Shown here in pieces: positions 6,401 through 13,680 of a stretch of DNA of 18,160 nt (positions within the stretch are counted from its first letter, which is position 1; each line of letters opens with the position of its first letter). The position numbers and the translations under genes are program-made. The DNA is taken from the NCBI GenBank assembly GCA_002315675.1, contig DCHP01000076.1:1-18160 (forward strand), written 5' to 3'. The notes under the pieces were generated by a model. It was not told the DNA's origin. It worked only from the letters and a program-made list of their open reading frames with translations, and ran no database searches. Source of the DNA: Rikenellaceae bacterium UBA1749 (GTDB lineage: Bacteria > Bacteroidota > Bacteroidia > Bacteroidales > Rikenellaceae).

Positions 6401-6754
6401 ATGTTATACTGGTTAAAACAAATTTTCTATGTTTTTATATTCTGGGAAGTAGGCCAACTGATAAGCTTCTTTTCCGGTGGACTTTACTCCGGAAATGTAA
6501 TAGGTATGCTACTTCTTTTCTTTGCGCTATTATCTGGATTAATAAGTAAAAATAAAGTGGCTGGGATCTCAAAGGTTCTTTTAAGAAATATGGTATTGTT
6601 TTTCCTTCCATTGATTGCAGGACTGATTTCGGCAGTACAAATCATTCTTCCCAATCTGATTCCTATTATTGCTGCTTTTCTGCTTTCAACTCTTTCTGTA
6701 TTGGCTGTGGTGGGTTTACTGGAACAATTTCTTGAAAATAAATGGAAGAAATGA
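6401..6754 (+). CDS. lrgA: CidA/LrgA family holin-like membrane protein
   Basis: The protein has 117 residues from the ATG at 6401 and about four hydrophobic membrane helices, like the holin-like CidA/LrgA family. Diagnostic features are an N-terminal FWEVGQLIS segment, GNVIGMLLLFFALLSGLISKNKV around residues 31-53, and LLRNMVLFFLPLIAGLIS around 60-77. LrgA acts with LrgB in the inner membrane. The pair affects murein hydrolase activity in staphylococci, and in other bacteria and plastids it exports small organic acids such as pyruvate or glycolate. I chose 6401 because residues from the start at 6257 do not look like a membrane protein and the promoter box lies at 6375-6382. The stop overlaps the beginning of lrgB. 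Confidence 0.9.
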   Translation: MLYWLKQIFYVFIFWEVGQLISFFSGGLYSGNVIGMLLLFFALLSGLISKNKVAGISKVLLRNMVLFFLPLIAGLISAVQIILPNLIPIIAAFLLSTLSVLAVVGLLEQFLENKWKK

Positions 6755-7452
6755 TGTGGTATGATAATCCATGGCTTTCAAAGCCAATACTTTTCCTTCT
6801 CACAATATTTGCCTACGTAATTGGTGTATGGATGAAAAATAAATCCCGGAAGAAATGGATGCATCCACTGGTTATATCGTCATCTATTATTATCACTGTT
6901 CTTCTGGTATTTGATATACCATGCGACTCATATGAGGCTGCAAACAGACCTTTTGAAATATTAATGGGATTCAGCGTGGTGTCTTTGGGGTGGCTGTTGT
7001 ATGATCAGATTGAGTACCTTAAGTCTAATTATAAATCAATTATTGTAAGCTCTGTTGTTGGTTGTCTGGTAGGTATGATGGTCGTATCAGTTGTTTTTTT
7101 GATTTTTGATATCCCTGATGATGTTGTCATCTCTGTTCTGCCAAAAAGCGTAACAGCTCCCATAGCCATTAGTCTTTCAAAATCTGAGAACGGAATAGCA
7201 GGGTTAACAGCAGTAATTGTATTTCTGACAGGTATCTTCGGTGCTGTAGTAGGACCTTTTTTTCTGAGGAAAATAGGTGTAACAAGCCGTATCGCCAGAG
7301 GACTGGCTCTTGGATGCAGTTCACATGCAATTGGAACAGCATCGGCTGTTGAACTCGGCGCTGTGGAAGGCGCAATTTCTGGGTTGGCTATTGGACTATC
7401 CGGGGCGATTACAGCGTTGCTTTTTCCCATTTATGTTGGTCTTTTCTATTGA
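6742..7452 (+). CDS. lrgB: LrgB/CidB family membrane protein
   Basis: The 236-residue polytopic protein carries the LrgB signature: LPKSVTAPIAISLS around residue 134, then GIAGLTAVIVFLTGIFGAVVG, then RIARGLALGCSSHAIGTASAVELG and GAISGLAIGLSG near the C-terminus. It is the partner of LrgA and presumably forms the transport part of the complex in the inner membrane. Three starts are possible: ATG at 6742 (overlapping lrgA by 13 nt), 6751 and 6754. The ATG at 6751 makes an ATGA overlap with the lrgA stop, a classic coupling arrangement, so the true protein may begin at MMWYDNPW. The 149 bp after the gene hold a poor bulged hairpin and then the promoter of the ClC gene. Confidence 0.92.
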   Translation: MEEMMWYDNPWLSKPILFLLTIFAYVIGVWMKNKSRKKWMHPLVISSSIIITVLLVFDIPCDSYEAANRPFEILMGFSVVSLGWLLYDQIEYLKSNYKSIIVSSVVGCLVGMMVVSVVFLIFDIPDDVVISVLPKSVTAPIAISLSKSENGIAGLTAVIVFLTGIFGAVVGPFFLRKIGVTSRIARGLALGCSSHAIGTASAVELGAVEGAISGLAIGLSGAITALLFPIYVGLFY

Positions 7453-7548
7453 TGTATTGATGCCTGATTGTAATACATTCAACATGTCAAGTTGAAGATA
7501 AATAAAGGAAAACTTTTCAGATAAAGCCATTGTATGCCCTAAATCTTT

Positions 7549-7556
7549 TACTTTTG
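7549..7556 (+). promoter_or_regulatory. -7 box of the ClC gene
   Basis: TACTTTTG matches the TAnnTTTG element and lies 45 bp before the GTG start of the ClC gene, about 100 bp after lrgB. A partial -33 (ATTG at 7529-7532) is 16 nt upstream, a little closer than the usual 19-21 nt. Confidence 0.55.
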
Positions 7557-7601
7557 CAGAAATTTATCGATTGATATTAATCTTTAGTAATCAGTGACAT
7601 T

Positions 7602-9353
7602 GTGATAAAAGTAATTAGAAAATATATTCTTAACCTTCCTGACACTTACCTTCTTCTGATATTGTCTGTAATAGTCGGAATACTTGTAGGTATAGCAGGT
7701 GAAATAATGAAAGGTTCTATTCATTTTGTCCAGAATCTTGTTGGACAATGGAATAGTCTTATGGATATTAATTATTTCTATCTGTTGTCTCCAGCCATCG
7801 GTATAGTGTTCACTATCATATTTGTAAAATTCGTGGTTAAGGATAATATATCTCATGGTATAACAAGGGTATTCTATGCAATTTCCAGAAGGGATAGCAG
7901 AATCAAGGCACATAATTGCTATACCTCAATAGTTTCAAGTTCCCTGACAATAGGTTTTGGTGGCTCAGTCGGTGCTGAGGCCCCAATTGTATTAACAGGT
8001 GCGGCTATCGGGTCCAATATCGGACAATTCCTGCGTTTGAAATACAACTATATTACTCTTCTTCTTGGGTGTGGTGCGGCAGCGGCTATTGCATCTGTAT
8101 ACAAAGCGCCAATTGCGGGCTTTATTTTTGTAATAGAAGTGCTAATGATGGATCTGACTTATACATCAATTGTTCCATTGCTCACAGCTTCTATTGCTGC
8201 TGCAACTACCACATATATCATTTCAGGCATAGAACCATTTTTCGGTGCATATATTCCTGATTTCAATCTGCATAATATGTATTATTATGCATGTTTAGGT
8301 ATAATCGGAGGTTTTGTCAGTCTATATTTCTCGTATACAACCATGAAATTGGAGGGACTGTTCTCAAAAATGAAGAATATTTCATTGAAGGTTGTAGCCG
8401 GGGCATTGATTCTGGGAATGCTGATTTTTATTTTTCCACCTCTTTATGGTGAAGGCTATTCCACGATTCAGAGTGTGCTTGATGGTAAAATACATTCATT
8501 GTTCTATGGTTCTCTATTTGATGGTACGAATCAAAGTGTTTTGCTTCTTTTTATAGTAGGTGTTCTTGTCTTTAAGGTAATTGCCATGACTATAACCAAT
8601 GCAGCAGGAGGCGTAGGTGGTACTTTTGCTCCATCTCTTTTCGTTGGAGCAATGACAGGACTTTTGTTTGCGGAAATAATGAATTATTTCTTCGATTTGA
8701 ATCTCCCTCTTGGAAGTTTTACTTTGGTTGGAATGGCTGCAATCATGAGTGGAGTCATGAAAGCACCTTTGACTTCAATGTTCCTTGTCGCTGAACTGAC
8801 TGGAGGTTTTCAACTATTTCTGCCGTTAATGCTTACTGTTGTGTTGAGTTTCGCTATCAGTTACTATTTTGAACCATATTCGATTTACACGAAAAGGCTT
8901 GCAATCAAGGGGGAACTTTTAACCCACGATAAAGATGACAATACTATGCAACTTCTTGATATCAATGAATTTATTGAATCAGATTTTATTACGGTAAGGG
9001 AAGATGCTATGCTCAGGGATCTGATATTTGCAGTTGAGAGCTCAAGAAGAAATATTTTCCCGATAATAACATCAGAAGGTCTGCTGGTTGGTGTTGTGAC
9101 ACTTGATTCTATAAGGATGGATATGTTTGACACCAGACTATGGGATAACAACCATGTGCGTCAGTATATGGCGCTTCCTGCCGATAAAGTTGTCGTAGGG
9201 GAAGATGCTAGAAGTGTGGCAGAAAAATTTGAGAATTCCAGACAATGGAATCTTCCGGTTGTAGATACTCATGGTTTTTACCGAGGATTCATAAGCAAGT
9301 CCCGTCTTCTGACAGAATATAGGAGACAACTGAAAAAAATAACTTTGGAGTAG
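7602..9353 (+). CDS. ClC family chloride channel or transporter with two CBS domains
   Basis: The 583-residue protein has a GTG start. An upstream in-frame TAA at 7578-7580 and the need for the first helix support that start. Residues 1 to about 430 form the ClC membrane core. GGSVGAEAP (120-128) is the GxEGP-type motif and keeps the gating glutamate, Glu126. SHGIT at 84-88 replaces the GSGIP chloride loop. AGFIFVIEVLMM carries Glu179-Val180, so the position of the internal proton glutamate (E203 in E. coli ClC) is valine. GGVGGTFAPSLFVG is the third anion-binding motif, and GVMKAPLTSMFLVAELTGG follows. The last 130 residues form a cytoplasmic CBS pair (SDFITVREDAMLRDLI and ADKVVVGEDARSVAEKF), usually an adenine-nucleotide sensor. 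It has its own promoter box. Its stop codon is part of a terminator for the converging era transcript. Confidence 0.95.
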   Translation: MIKVIRKYILNLPDTYLLLILSVIVGILVGIAGEIMKGSIHFVQNLVGQWNSLMDINYFYLLSPAIGIVFTIIFVKFVVKDNISHGITRVFYAISRRDSRIKAHNCYTSIVSSSLTIGFGGSVGAEAPIVLTGAAIGSNIGQFLRLKYNYITLLLGCGAAAAIASVYKAPIAGFIFVIEVLMMDLTYTSIVPLLTASIAAATTTYIISGIEPFFGAYIPDFNLHNMYYYACLGIIGGFVSLYFSYTTMKLEGLFSKMKNISLKVVAGALILGMLIFIFPPLYGEGYSTIQSVLDGKIHSLFYGSLFDGTNQSVLLLFIVGVLVFKVIAMTITNAAGGVGGTFAPSLFVGAMTGLLFAEIMNYFFDLNLPLGSFTLVGMAAIMSGVMKAPLTSMFLVAELTGGFQLFLPLMLTVVLSFAISYYFEPYSIYTKRLAIKGELLTHDKDDNTMQLLDINEFIESDFITVREDAMLRDLIFAVESSRRNIFPIITSEGLLVGVVTLDSIRMDMFDTRLWDNNHVRQYMALPADKVVVGEDARSVAEKFENSRQWNLPVVDTHGFYRGFISKSRLLTEYRRQLKKITLE

Positions 9354-9374
9354 GTATTCGATATACTCCAAAGT
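9342..9374 (-). terminator. Terminator of the dipeptidase-era unit, overlapping the ClC gene end
   Basis: Arms 9342-9352 (ACTTTGGAGTA) and 9364-9374 are perfect 11-bp complements with an 11-nt loop. On the minus strand the hairpin is followed by TATTTTTTTC, a good T tract, and lies 35 bp past the era stop. On the plus strand the T tract is poor, though the structure could still help end the ClC transcript. The ClC stop codon TAG is at its heart. Confidence 0.8.
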
Positions 9375-9408
9375 CATATCCTATTCTTAAATAGTATTGC
9401 TATTTCTT

Positions 9409-10290
9409 TCACTCAGGATTATATCCGAATTTTGTTAGTGCGGTCTCATCATCTCGCCAGTTCTCTTCTACTTTTACAAATAGTTCCAGGAATACTTTTT
9501 TCTGTAGGAAATCTTCAAGGTCTTTTCTGGCTTCCGTTCCCACTTTCTTTAGTTTTTTGCCGCCTTTTCCGATTATTATTCCTTTCTGGCTTTCCCTATT
9601 GACAAGTATTAACGCAGAAATACGGTCAAGGGTCGGAGTTTCGTGATAACTTTCAATGACTACTTCAACGGAATATGGTATTTCTTTGTCGTATTCAAGA
9701 AGGATTTTCTCTCTGATTATTTCAGTAGCGAAGAAGCGCATAGGCCTGTTTGTCAATTGGTCTTTGTCAAAATAAGGCGGACACTCTGGAAGTAGTTCTA
9801 TTATCCTTGTCAGAATCTGACCAACACCGAAATGCTCTTTTGCGGATGCGGGGAATATTTCAGCTTCTGGAATTCGCTCTTGCCACTGAGCTACCAGCGT
9901 ATTCAACTTTTCTTCGTCGCTTATGTCAATTTTGTTTATTACGATAATAGTAGGAGTCTTGGCTTTCTTGACTTTTTCAATGAAATCGTTATTCTTGTCA
10001 GGTGTTTCAATTGTATCTGTAACATATAGCAGGACATCAGCATCAGCAAGTGCGCCTACAGAAAACTTCTGCATTGACTCCTGGAGCTTGTACTGGGGTT
10101 TCAGAAATCCCGGAGTGTCGGAATATACGATCTGGAAATCTTCTCCATTTACAATGCCCATTATCCTATGTCTGGTGGTCTGGGATTTGTTTGTGATTAT
10201 TGAAAGTCTTTCTCCGACAAGCTCGTTCATTAGTGTCGACTTGCCTACATTTGGGTTGCCAATGATATTTACAAAACCTGAATGAAACAC
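9409..10290 (-). CDS. era: GTPase Era, 16S rRNA / 30S assembly factor
   Basis: Era is an essential GTPase that binds the 3' end of 16S rRNA and assists 30S subunit maturation. From the GTG at 10290 the protein has 293 residues, the usual Era length. The frame extends upstream to 10395, but those residues overlap the dipeptidase end and lack Era similarity. The GTPase motifs are GNPNVGKS (11-18), QTTRHR (37-42), DTPG (58-61), NKID (119-122) and SAK (149-151). The C-terminal KH domain shows GIIIGKGGKKLKKVG with the GKGG loop at 241-244. The start is only 7 bp after the M20 peptidase stop, so the two are co-transcribed and probably coupled. Genes I would expect beside era in Bacteroides relatives (fabH, der) are not in this window. 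Confidence 0.96.
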   Translation of the reverse strand: MFHSGFVNIIGNPNVGKSTLMNELVGERLSIITNKSQTTRHRIMGIVNGEDFQIVYSDTPGFLKPQYKLQESMQKFSVGALADADVLLYVTDTIETPDKNNDFIEKVKKAKTPTIIVINKIDISDEEKLNTLVAQWQERIPEAEIFPASAKEHFGVGQILTRIIELLPECPPYFDKDQLTNRPMRFFATEIIREKILLEYDKEIPYSVEVVIESYHETPTLDRISALILVNRESQKGIIIGKGGKKLKKVGTEARKDLEDFLQKKVFLELFVKVEENWRDDETALTKFGYNPE

Positions 10291-10297
10291 GTTATTA

Positions 10298-11662
10298 TTA
10301 TTTTTCTGCGTAATATTTATAGAATAGTGGAATGGTCTCCAGTGCCTTGTCAAACATGGATAACCTGAAATTCTCATTTGGGGAGTGTATAGCATCTGAA
10401 GATAATCCGAATCCTAGAAGAATGCTCTTGATACCAAGTTCCTTTTCGAATGAAGAAATAATAGGAATAGAACCTCCACTGTAAAATGGAACAGGTGCCT
10501 TCCCGAATACATCAGTTACCGCTTCTGAGGCTGCTATGTACGCTGGTGAATTATGATCTGCCATGTATGGCTGTCCGCCATGTAAAGAAACTATTTCTAC
10601 CTGAACACCTTCTGGGGCGATACTTTTGAAATATTTGACAAATTCTTCAGATATTTTCTCATAGTTCTGATTTGCAACCAGTCTCATTGATATTTTGGCT
10701 GACGCATAGGACGGAATGATGGTTTTTGCTCCCTCAGAAGTATATCCACCAGATATTCCGCACAGGTCCAAAGTAGGGCGGATGCCTCTGCGTTCAATAG
10801 CCGTGTATCCATATTCGCCATATATGGCAGTAATGCCTATTGACTGTTTAAACTCCTCTTCATTGAATGGTGCTGAGTTGATTGATGCTCTGAATTCGTC
10901 TGAAAATTCATTGACTGAATCATAAAAACCAGGAATAGTTATTTTACCGTTATCATCCGTCAGTTTGGCAATCATTGAAGCCAGGACATTAATAGGATTT
11001 GCAACAACACCTCCATATAGGCCTGAGTGAAGGTCTCTGTTAGGTCCTTTGACTTTAACGTCAAAATAGGCAATCCCTCTTAATCCGCAGGTTATTGAAG
11101 GAATGTCTTCATCCATCATGGATGTGTCTGACAACAAAATAACATCGGCTTTTAGTTTGTCCTTGTTCTCCTTGCACCATCCAGACAGGGATCCGGAACC
11201 AATTTCCTCTTCCCCTTCAAACATAAACTTGACATTACATGGAAGTTCACCGCATTTGTTCATTGCTTCGAAAGCCTTGATATGAGTAAAACTCTGCCCT
11301 TTGTCGTCATCAGCACCTCTGGCCCATATGGCGTCATCCCTGATTTCCGGTTTGAATGGGTCTGATTTCCATTCATTCAATGGCTCGGTGGGCATCACAT
11401 CATAATGACCATATATCAATATGGTTTTACAATTGTCTCCGAGAATCCTTTCTGCGTAGACTATTGGATTTCCGTTTGTCTGACATATCTCTGCTCTGTC
11501 TACGCCTGCATTTATTAGAGATTCTCGAAGGAATTCAGCGGCATTTATCATCTCGGTTTTACACCTTGAGTCTGAGCTTATGGATGGAATTGCTATAAAT
11601 TCAAATAACTCATTTAAGAAGCGTATTTTGTTCTCCTTGATGTATTGTCTTGTTTTAATCAT
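10298..11662 (-). CDS. M20 family metallodipeptidase
   Basis: The 454-residue protein is a cytosolic di-zinc peptidase of family M20 (carnosinase/CNDP2-like dipeptidases) with no signal peptide. The zinc-ligand and catalytic motifs are intact: GHYDVMP with His86 and Asp88, ARGADDDKGQ with bridging Asp119, EGEEEIGS with general base Glu152 and ligand Glu153, LLSDT with Asp179, and DAIHSPNE with His426. The lid or dimerisation domain (about 200-380) contains DLHSGLYGGVVANP, where the His contacts substrate in relatives. It probably cleaves short peptides taken up by the cell; exact specificity is not visible. It starts the two-gene unit with era, has a -7 box at 11688-11695, and is divergent from the LolA-like gene. 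Confidence 0.95.
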   Translation of the reverse strand: MIKTRQYIKENKIRFLNELFEFIAIPSISSDSRCKTEMINAAEFLRESLINAGVDRAEICQTNGNPIVYAERILGDNCKTILIYGHYDVMPTEPLNEWKSDPFKPEIRDDAIWARGADDDKGQSFTHIKAFEAMNKCGELPCNVKFMFEGEEEIGSGSLSGWCKENKDKLKADVILLSDTSMMDEDIPSITCGLRGIAYFDVKVKGPNRDLHSGLYGGVVANPINVLASMIAKLTDDNGKITIPGFYDSVNEFSDEFRASINSAPFNEEEFKQSIGITAIYGEYGYTAIERRGIRPTLDLCGISGGYTSEGAKTIIPSYASAKISMRLVANQNYEKISEEFVKYFKSIAPEGVQVEIVSLHGGQPYMADHNSPAYIAASEAVTDVFGKAPVPFYSGGSIPIISSFEKELGIKSILLGFGLSSDAIHSPNENFRLSMFDKALETIPLFYKYYAEK

Positions 11663-11687
11663 CTGAAATATATGAATATTGACCTTG

Positions 11688-11695
11688 CAAAAATA
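11688..11695 (-). promoter_or_regulatory. -7 box of the dipeptidase-era unit
   Basis: The minus strand reads TATTTTTG, matching TAnnTTTG, 25 bp before the dipeptidase ATG. No clear -33 TTTG lies at the usual distance. Confidence 0.5.
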
Positions 11696-11824
11696 TAGTT
11701 TTTACTCTTTATTTCCATAATTATTGAAATCTATGTGCTGAATATATCCTTTGTTATGCTACTTTTATAATAGATGATTGATCCTGTAAATTTGATTATT
11801 ATAACGGATTGGTCTCTTTTTTTG

Positions 11825-11832
11825 TACATTTG
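11825..11832 (+). promoter_or_regulatory. -7 box of the LolA-like gene
   Basis: TACATTTG matches TAnnTTTG and lies 14 nt before the ATG at 11847. That predicts a very short leader. A -33 element at the usual spacing is not evident. Confidence 0.5.
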
Positions 11833-11846
11833 TCAAAACTTTCAAT

Positions 11847-12515
11847 ATGAAAAAGACGCTTTCTATACTATTTATTATAGTAATATCTATATTTGTTTGT
11901 TATTGCCAGGAGGACGCTTCACGTATCATGTCAGATTTTCTCAAGGCAACGTGTCTTGAGAATCATAGAAACCAGTCATTAAGAATTCAGATGGAGATGG
12001 ATGTTCAGGGTAATGCAGTCCCACTGATTATTTCCTATGATTCTGCCAGAAAAAACATGAGGATTGAAATGTCTGTTCAGGATAATGAGGTTGCAATGGT
12101 GATAGCTGACAATCATGGCTGGGTTGAATCAGGTGGGCAGAAACAGGATCTGCCTCAGGATTTTATTGCCAAAACAAAGGGATTGACATTTTTTGCATCT
12201 GTTTCTGAGCTGCTTTCCACTTGTACATTCTCCTATATCGCGGGGGATGATAATTTCCATAAAATAGGTGTTAAAACAAATGGTGGAGTAGGGGATTGTA
12301 TTGTTTACGTGGATAAGGCCTCTGGACTTGTCCGCAAAGTTGAAATGTCTGGGGCTTCTCCTGCTGTTCTGATTTTCTCGGACTATACTCTTTTCTCGGA
12401 TGTGAAGATGCCATCAAAAATCCGCGCTGAGGTAAGTTCCCAGCAACCAACAGACTTTACGTTATCAGCTATGTCTTTTGGGTTGAAATTTCCAGAATGG
12501 TATTTCCAGAAATAA
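11847..12515 (+). CDS. Exported LolA-like protein
   Basis: The 222-residue protein begins with a signal sequence (MKKTLSILFIIVISIFVCYC), followed by QEDASRIMSDFLKATC. Cys20 follows a tyrosine, which is a poor lipobox, so cleavage by signal peptidase I is as likely as lipidation. The mature protein shows repeated amphipathic beta strands separated by turns: LRIQMEMDVQGNAVPLIISYDSARKNMRIEM, then MVIADNHGWVESGG, then GLVRKVEMSG and MPSKIRAEV. That pattern is typical of the LolA/LolB/DUF4292-like half-barrel that binds lipoproteins or lipids in the periplasm. Assignment rests on pattern only. It is a single gene with its own -7 box, divergent from the M20 gene. It lies just before the ribosomal operon, where rpsN would be expected. 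Confidence 0.7.
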   Translation: MKKTLSILFIIVISIFVCYCQEDASRIMSDFLKATCLENHRNQSLRIQMEMDVQGNAVPLIISYDSARKNMRIEMSVQDNEVAMVIADNHGWVESGGQKQDLPQDFIAKTKGLTFFASVSELLSTCTFSYIAGDDNFHKIGVKTNGGVGDCIVYVDKASGLVRKVEMSGASPAVLIFSDYTLFSDVKMPSKIRAEVSSQQPTDFTLSAMSFGLKFPEWYFQK

Positions 12516-12562
12516 ATTGATAAGTGAATCTATTTATCTGATTTTTAAGTTAAAAATAAGCA

Positions 12563-12590
12563 AAAAAAGTTTGATTTAGTAAACTTTTTT
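12563..12590 (+). terminator. 10-bp hairpin overlapping the ribosomal promoter
   Basis: AAAAAAGTTT at 12563-12572 and AAACTTTTTT at 12581-12590 pair perfectly around an 8-nt loop, ending in six Ts. It can end the LolA-like transcript 48 bp past its stop. It also spans the -33 box of the rpsH promoter and could instead be an operator. Confidence 0.5.
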
Positions 12591-12600
12591 ACTACCTTTG
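12570..12600 (+). promoter_or_regulatory. Bacteroidota promoter of the rpsH operon
   Basis: A -33 TTTG at 12570-12573 and a -7 TACCTTTG at 12593-12600 are separated by 19 nt, within the 19-21 nt consensus. This is the best promoter in the window. Transcription should begin near 12607, leaving a leader of about 90 nt before rpsH. Confidence 0.85.
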
Positions 12601-12602
12601 CG

Positions 12603-12665
12603 AACTCTAATATTGTGTCTTGATAGGGCGAATTATGTCTTATGTTGAGGCTAAATATCAGAGTT
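12603..12665 (+). promoter_or_regulatory. Possible leader stem before rpsH
   Basis: AACTCT-A-ATATT-like bases 12603-12614 pair with 12654-12665 with a single A-C mismatch (11 of 12 pairs), enclosing about 39 nt. It could be a regulatory leader, for example bound by S8 as in other spc operons. However, the predicted start site falls within the left arm, which would shorten the stem. A 12-codon ORF (12635-12673) also lies here and may be chance. Confidence 0.35.
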
Positions 12666-12698
12666 ACAATTAGTTAAATTATTAAAAAAATCAAAAAA

Positions 12699-13097
12699 AT
12701 GACTGATCCTATTTCGGATTTCCTGACACGAATCAGGAATGCGGTGAAAGCCGGCCATAAAGTGGTCGAAGCTCCCGGCTCAAAGTTAAAAATGGAGATC
12801 ACTCGCGTTCTGCACGAAGAAGGTTATATCCTTGCTTACAAGTGTGACAAGAACGAGAAAGGTTTCTCAACTATCAAAATCGCTCTAAAGTACCACCCAG
12901 AATCAAAAGTGTGTGCTATCAAGGATTTGCAACGTGCTAGCCGTCCAGGCCTGCGCTATTATGCATCTTCCAAGGATATGCCAAAGGTTCTTAATGGACT
13001 TGGAATCGCAATCGTTTCAACTTCAAAAGGCATTATGACAGATAAGGAAGCAAGGGCTTTGAATGTCGGCGGTGAAGTTATGTGTTATGTATATTAA
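12699..13097 (+). CDS. rpsH: 30S ribosomal protein S8
   Basis: S8 is a primary 16S rRNA binder of the central domain and the usual autoregulator of the spc operon. The 132-residue protein is full length: MTDPISDFLTRIRNAVKAGH at the N-terminus, and a C-terminal VSTSKGIMTDKEARALNVGGEV that carries the rRNA-binding STSKG(I/V)MTD motif. Its ATG follows an A-rich leader with no Shine-Dalgarno, as expected in this phylum. It is the first gene of the transcription unit here, although in most bacteria rplE and rpsN precede it. rplF starts 15 bp later. Confidence 0.98.
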   Translation: MTDPISDFLTRIRNAVKAGHKVVEAPGSKLKMEITRVLHEEGYILAYKCDKNEKGFSTIKIALKYHPESKVCAIKDLQRASRPGLRYYASSKDMPKVLNGLGIAIVSTSKGIMTDKEARALNVGGEVMCYVY

Positions 13098-13112
13098 AAA
13101 ATAAGATAAAAT

Positions 13113-13670
13113 ATGTCAAGAATTGGTAAATTACCTGTACACCTTCCTGCAGGTGTCACTGTATCAGTCAGTGATACTAATGTAGTTACGGTTAAAGGAC
13201 CTCTAGGAGAACTATCTCAGCAGGTTGATATGGATATCACTGTCAAAGTAGAGGGAGTAGAAGTTCATGTGTCACGTCCAACAGATCAGCCACGTCACCG
13301 TTCACTTCACGGTTTGTATCGTGCGCTTATTCAGAACATGGTCGTTGGAGTATCACAAGGTTACGAAAAGAAACAAGAATTTGTTGGTGTCGGTTTCAAA
13401 TGCGAAGTTGTCGGACAAATTATTCAGATGAGTCTAGGTTTCTCACATGATATTCATTTGATGGTTCCTCCTCAGATTAAAGCTGAAGCCGTTACAGAAA
13501 AGAAAGGAAATCCTATCCTAACTCTTCGTTCAATAGATAAACAATTATTAGGCCAGGTTGCTGCAAAGATTCGTTCATTCCGTAAACCAGAACCATATAA
13601 AGGTAAAGGTATCAAATTTATTGGTGAACAGATCCGTCGTAAGGCTGGTAAATCCGCAAACTCTAAATAG
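13113..13670 (+). CDS. rplF: 50S ribosomal protein L6
   Basis: L6 stabilises the 50S subunit near the sarcin-ricin loop and the factor-binding site. The product has 185 residues, slightly above the E. coli length, in two repeated L6 domains. The first is MSRIGKLPVHLPAGVTV through SLHGLYRALIQNMVVGVSQGYEK, the second GVGFKCEVVGQIIQMSLGFSH onward. The hallmark C-terminal signature KPEPYKGKGIKFIGEQIRRKAGKS is present. It sits 15 bp after rpsH and 10 bp before rplR. Confidence 0.98.
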   Translation: MSRIGKLPVHLPAGVTVSVSDTNVVTVKGPLGELSQQVDMDITVKVEGVEVHVSRPTDQPRHRSLHGLYRALIQNMVVGVSQGYEKKQEFVGVGFKCEVVGQIIQMSLGFSHDIHLMVPPQIKAEAVTEKKGNPILTLRSIDKQLLGQVAAKIRSFRKPEPYKGKGIKFIGEQIRRKAGKSANSK

Positions 13671-13680
13671 TGCTTAAACG

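Noticed and set aside
7029..7430. Minus-strand ORF of 133 residues opposite lrgB
   Set aside because: It is the shadow of the well-supported lrgB frame, and its Pro/Thr/Ala-rich composition reflects the reverse complement of membrane codons.
7449..7482. Bulged 10-bp hairpin after lrgB
   Set aside because: It overlaps the stop codon but has a bulge and no T tract, so I do not call a terminator.
10291..10395. N-terminal extension of era to the upstream in-frame start
   Set aside because: These residues lie mostly inside the dipeptidase 3' end and do not resemble Era. The GTG at 10290 gives the normal family length.
12635..12673. 12-codon ORF in the rpsH leader
   Set aside because: Too short to support, and ribosomal protein operons are not known to use leader peptides. 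Noted only as part of the leader.
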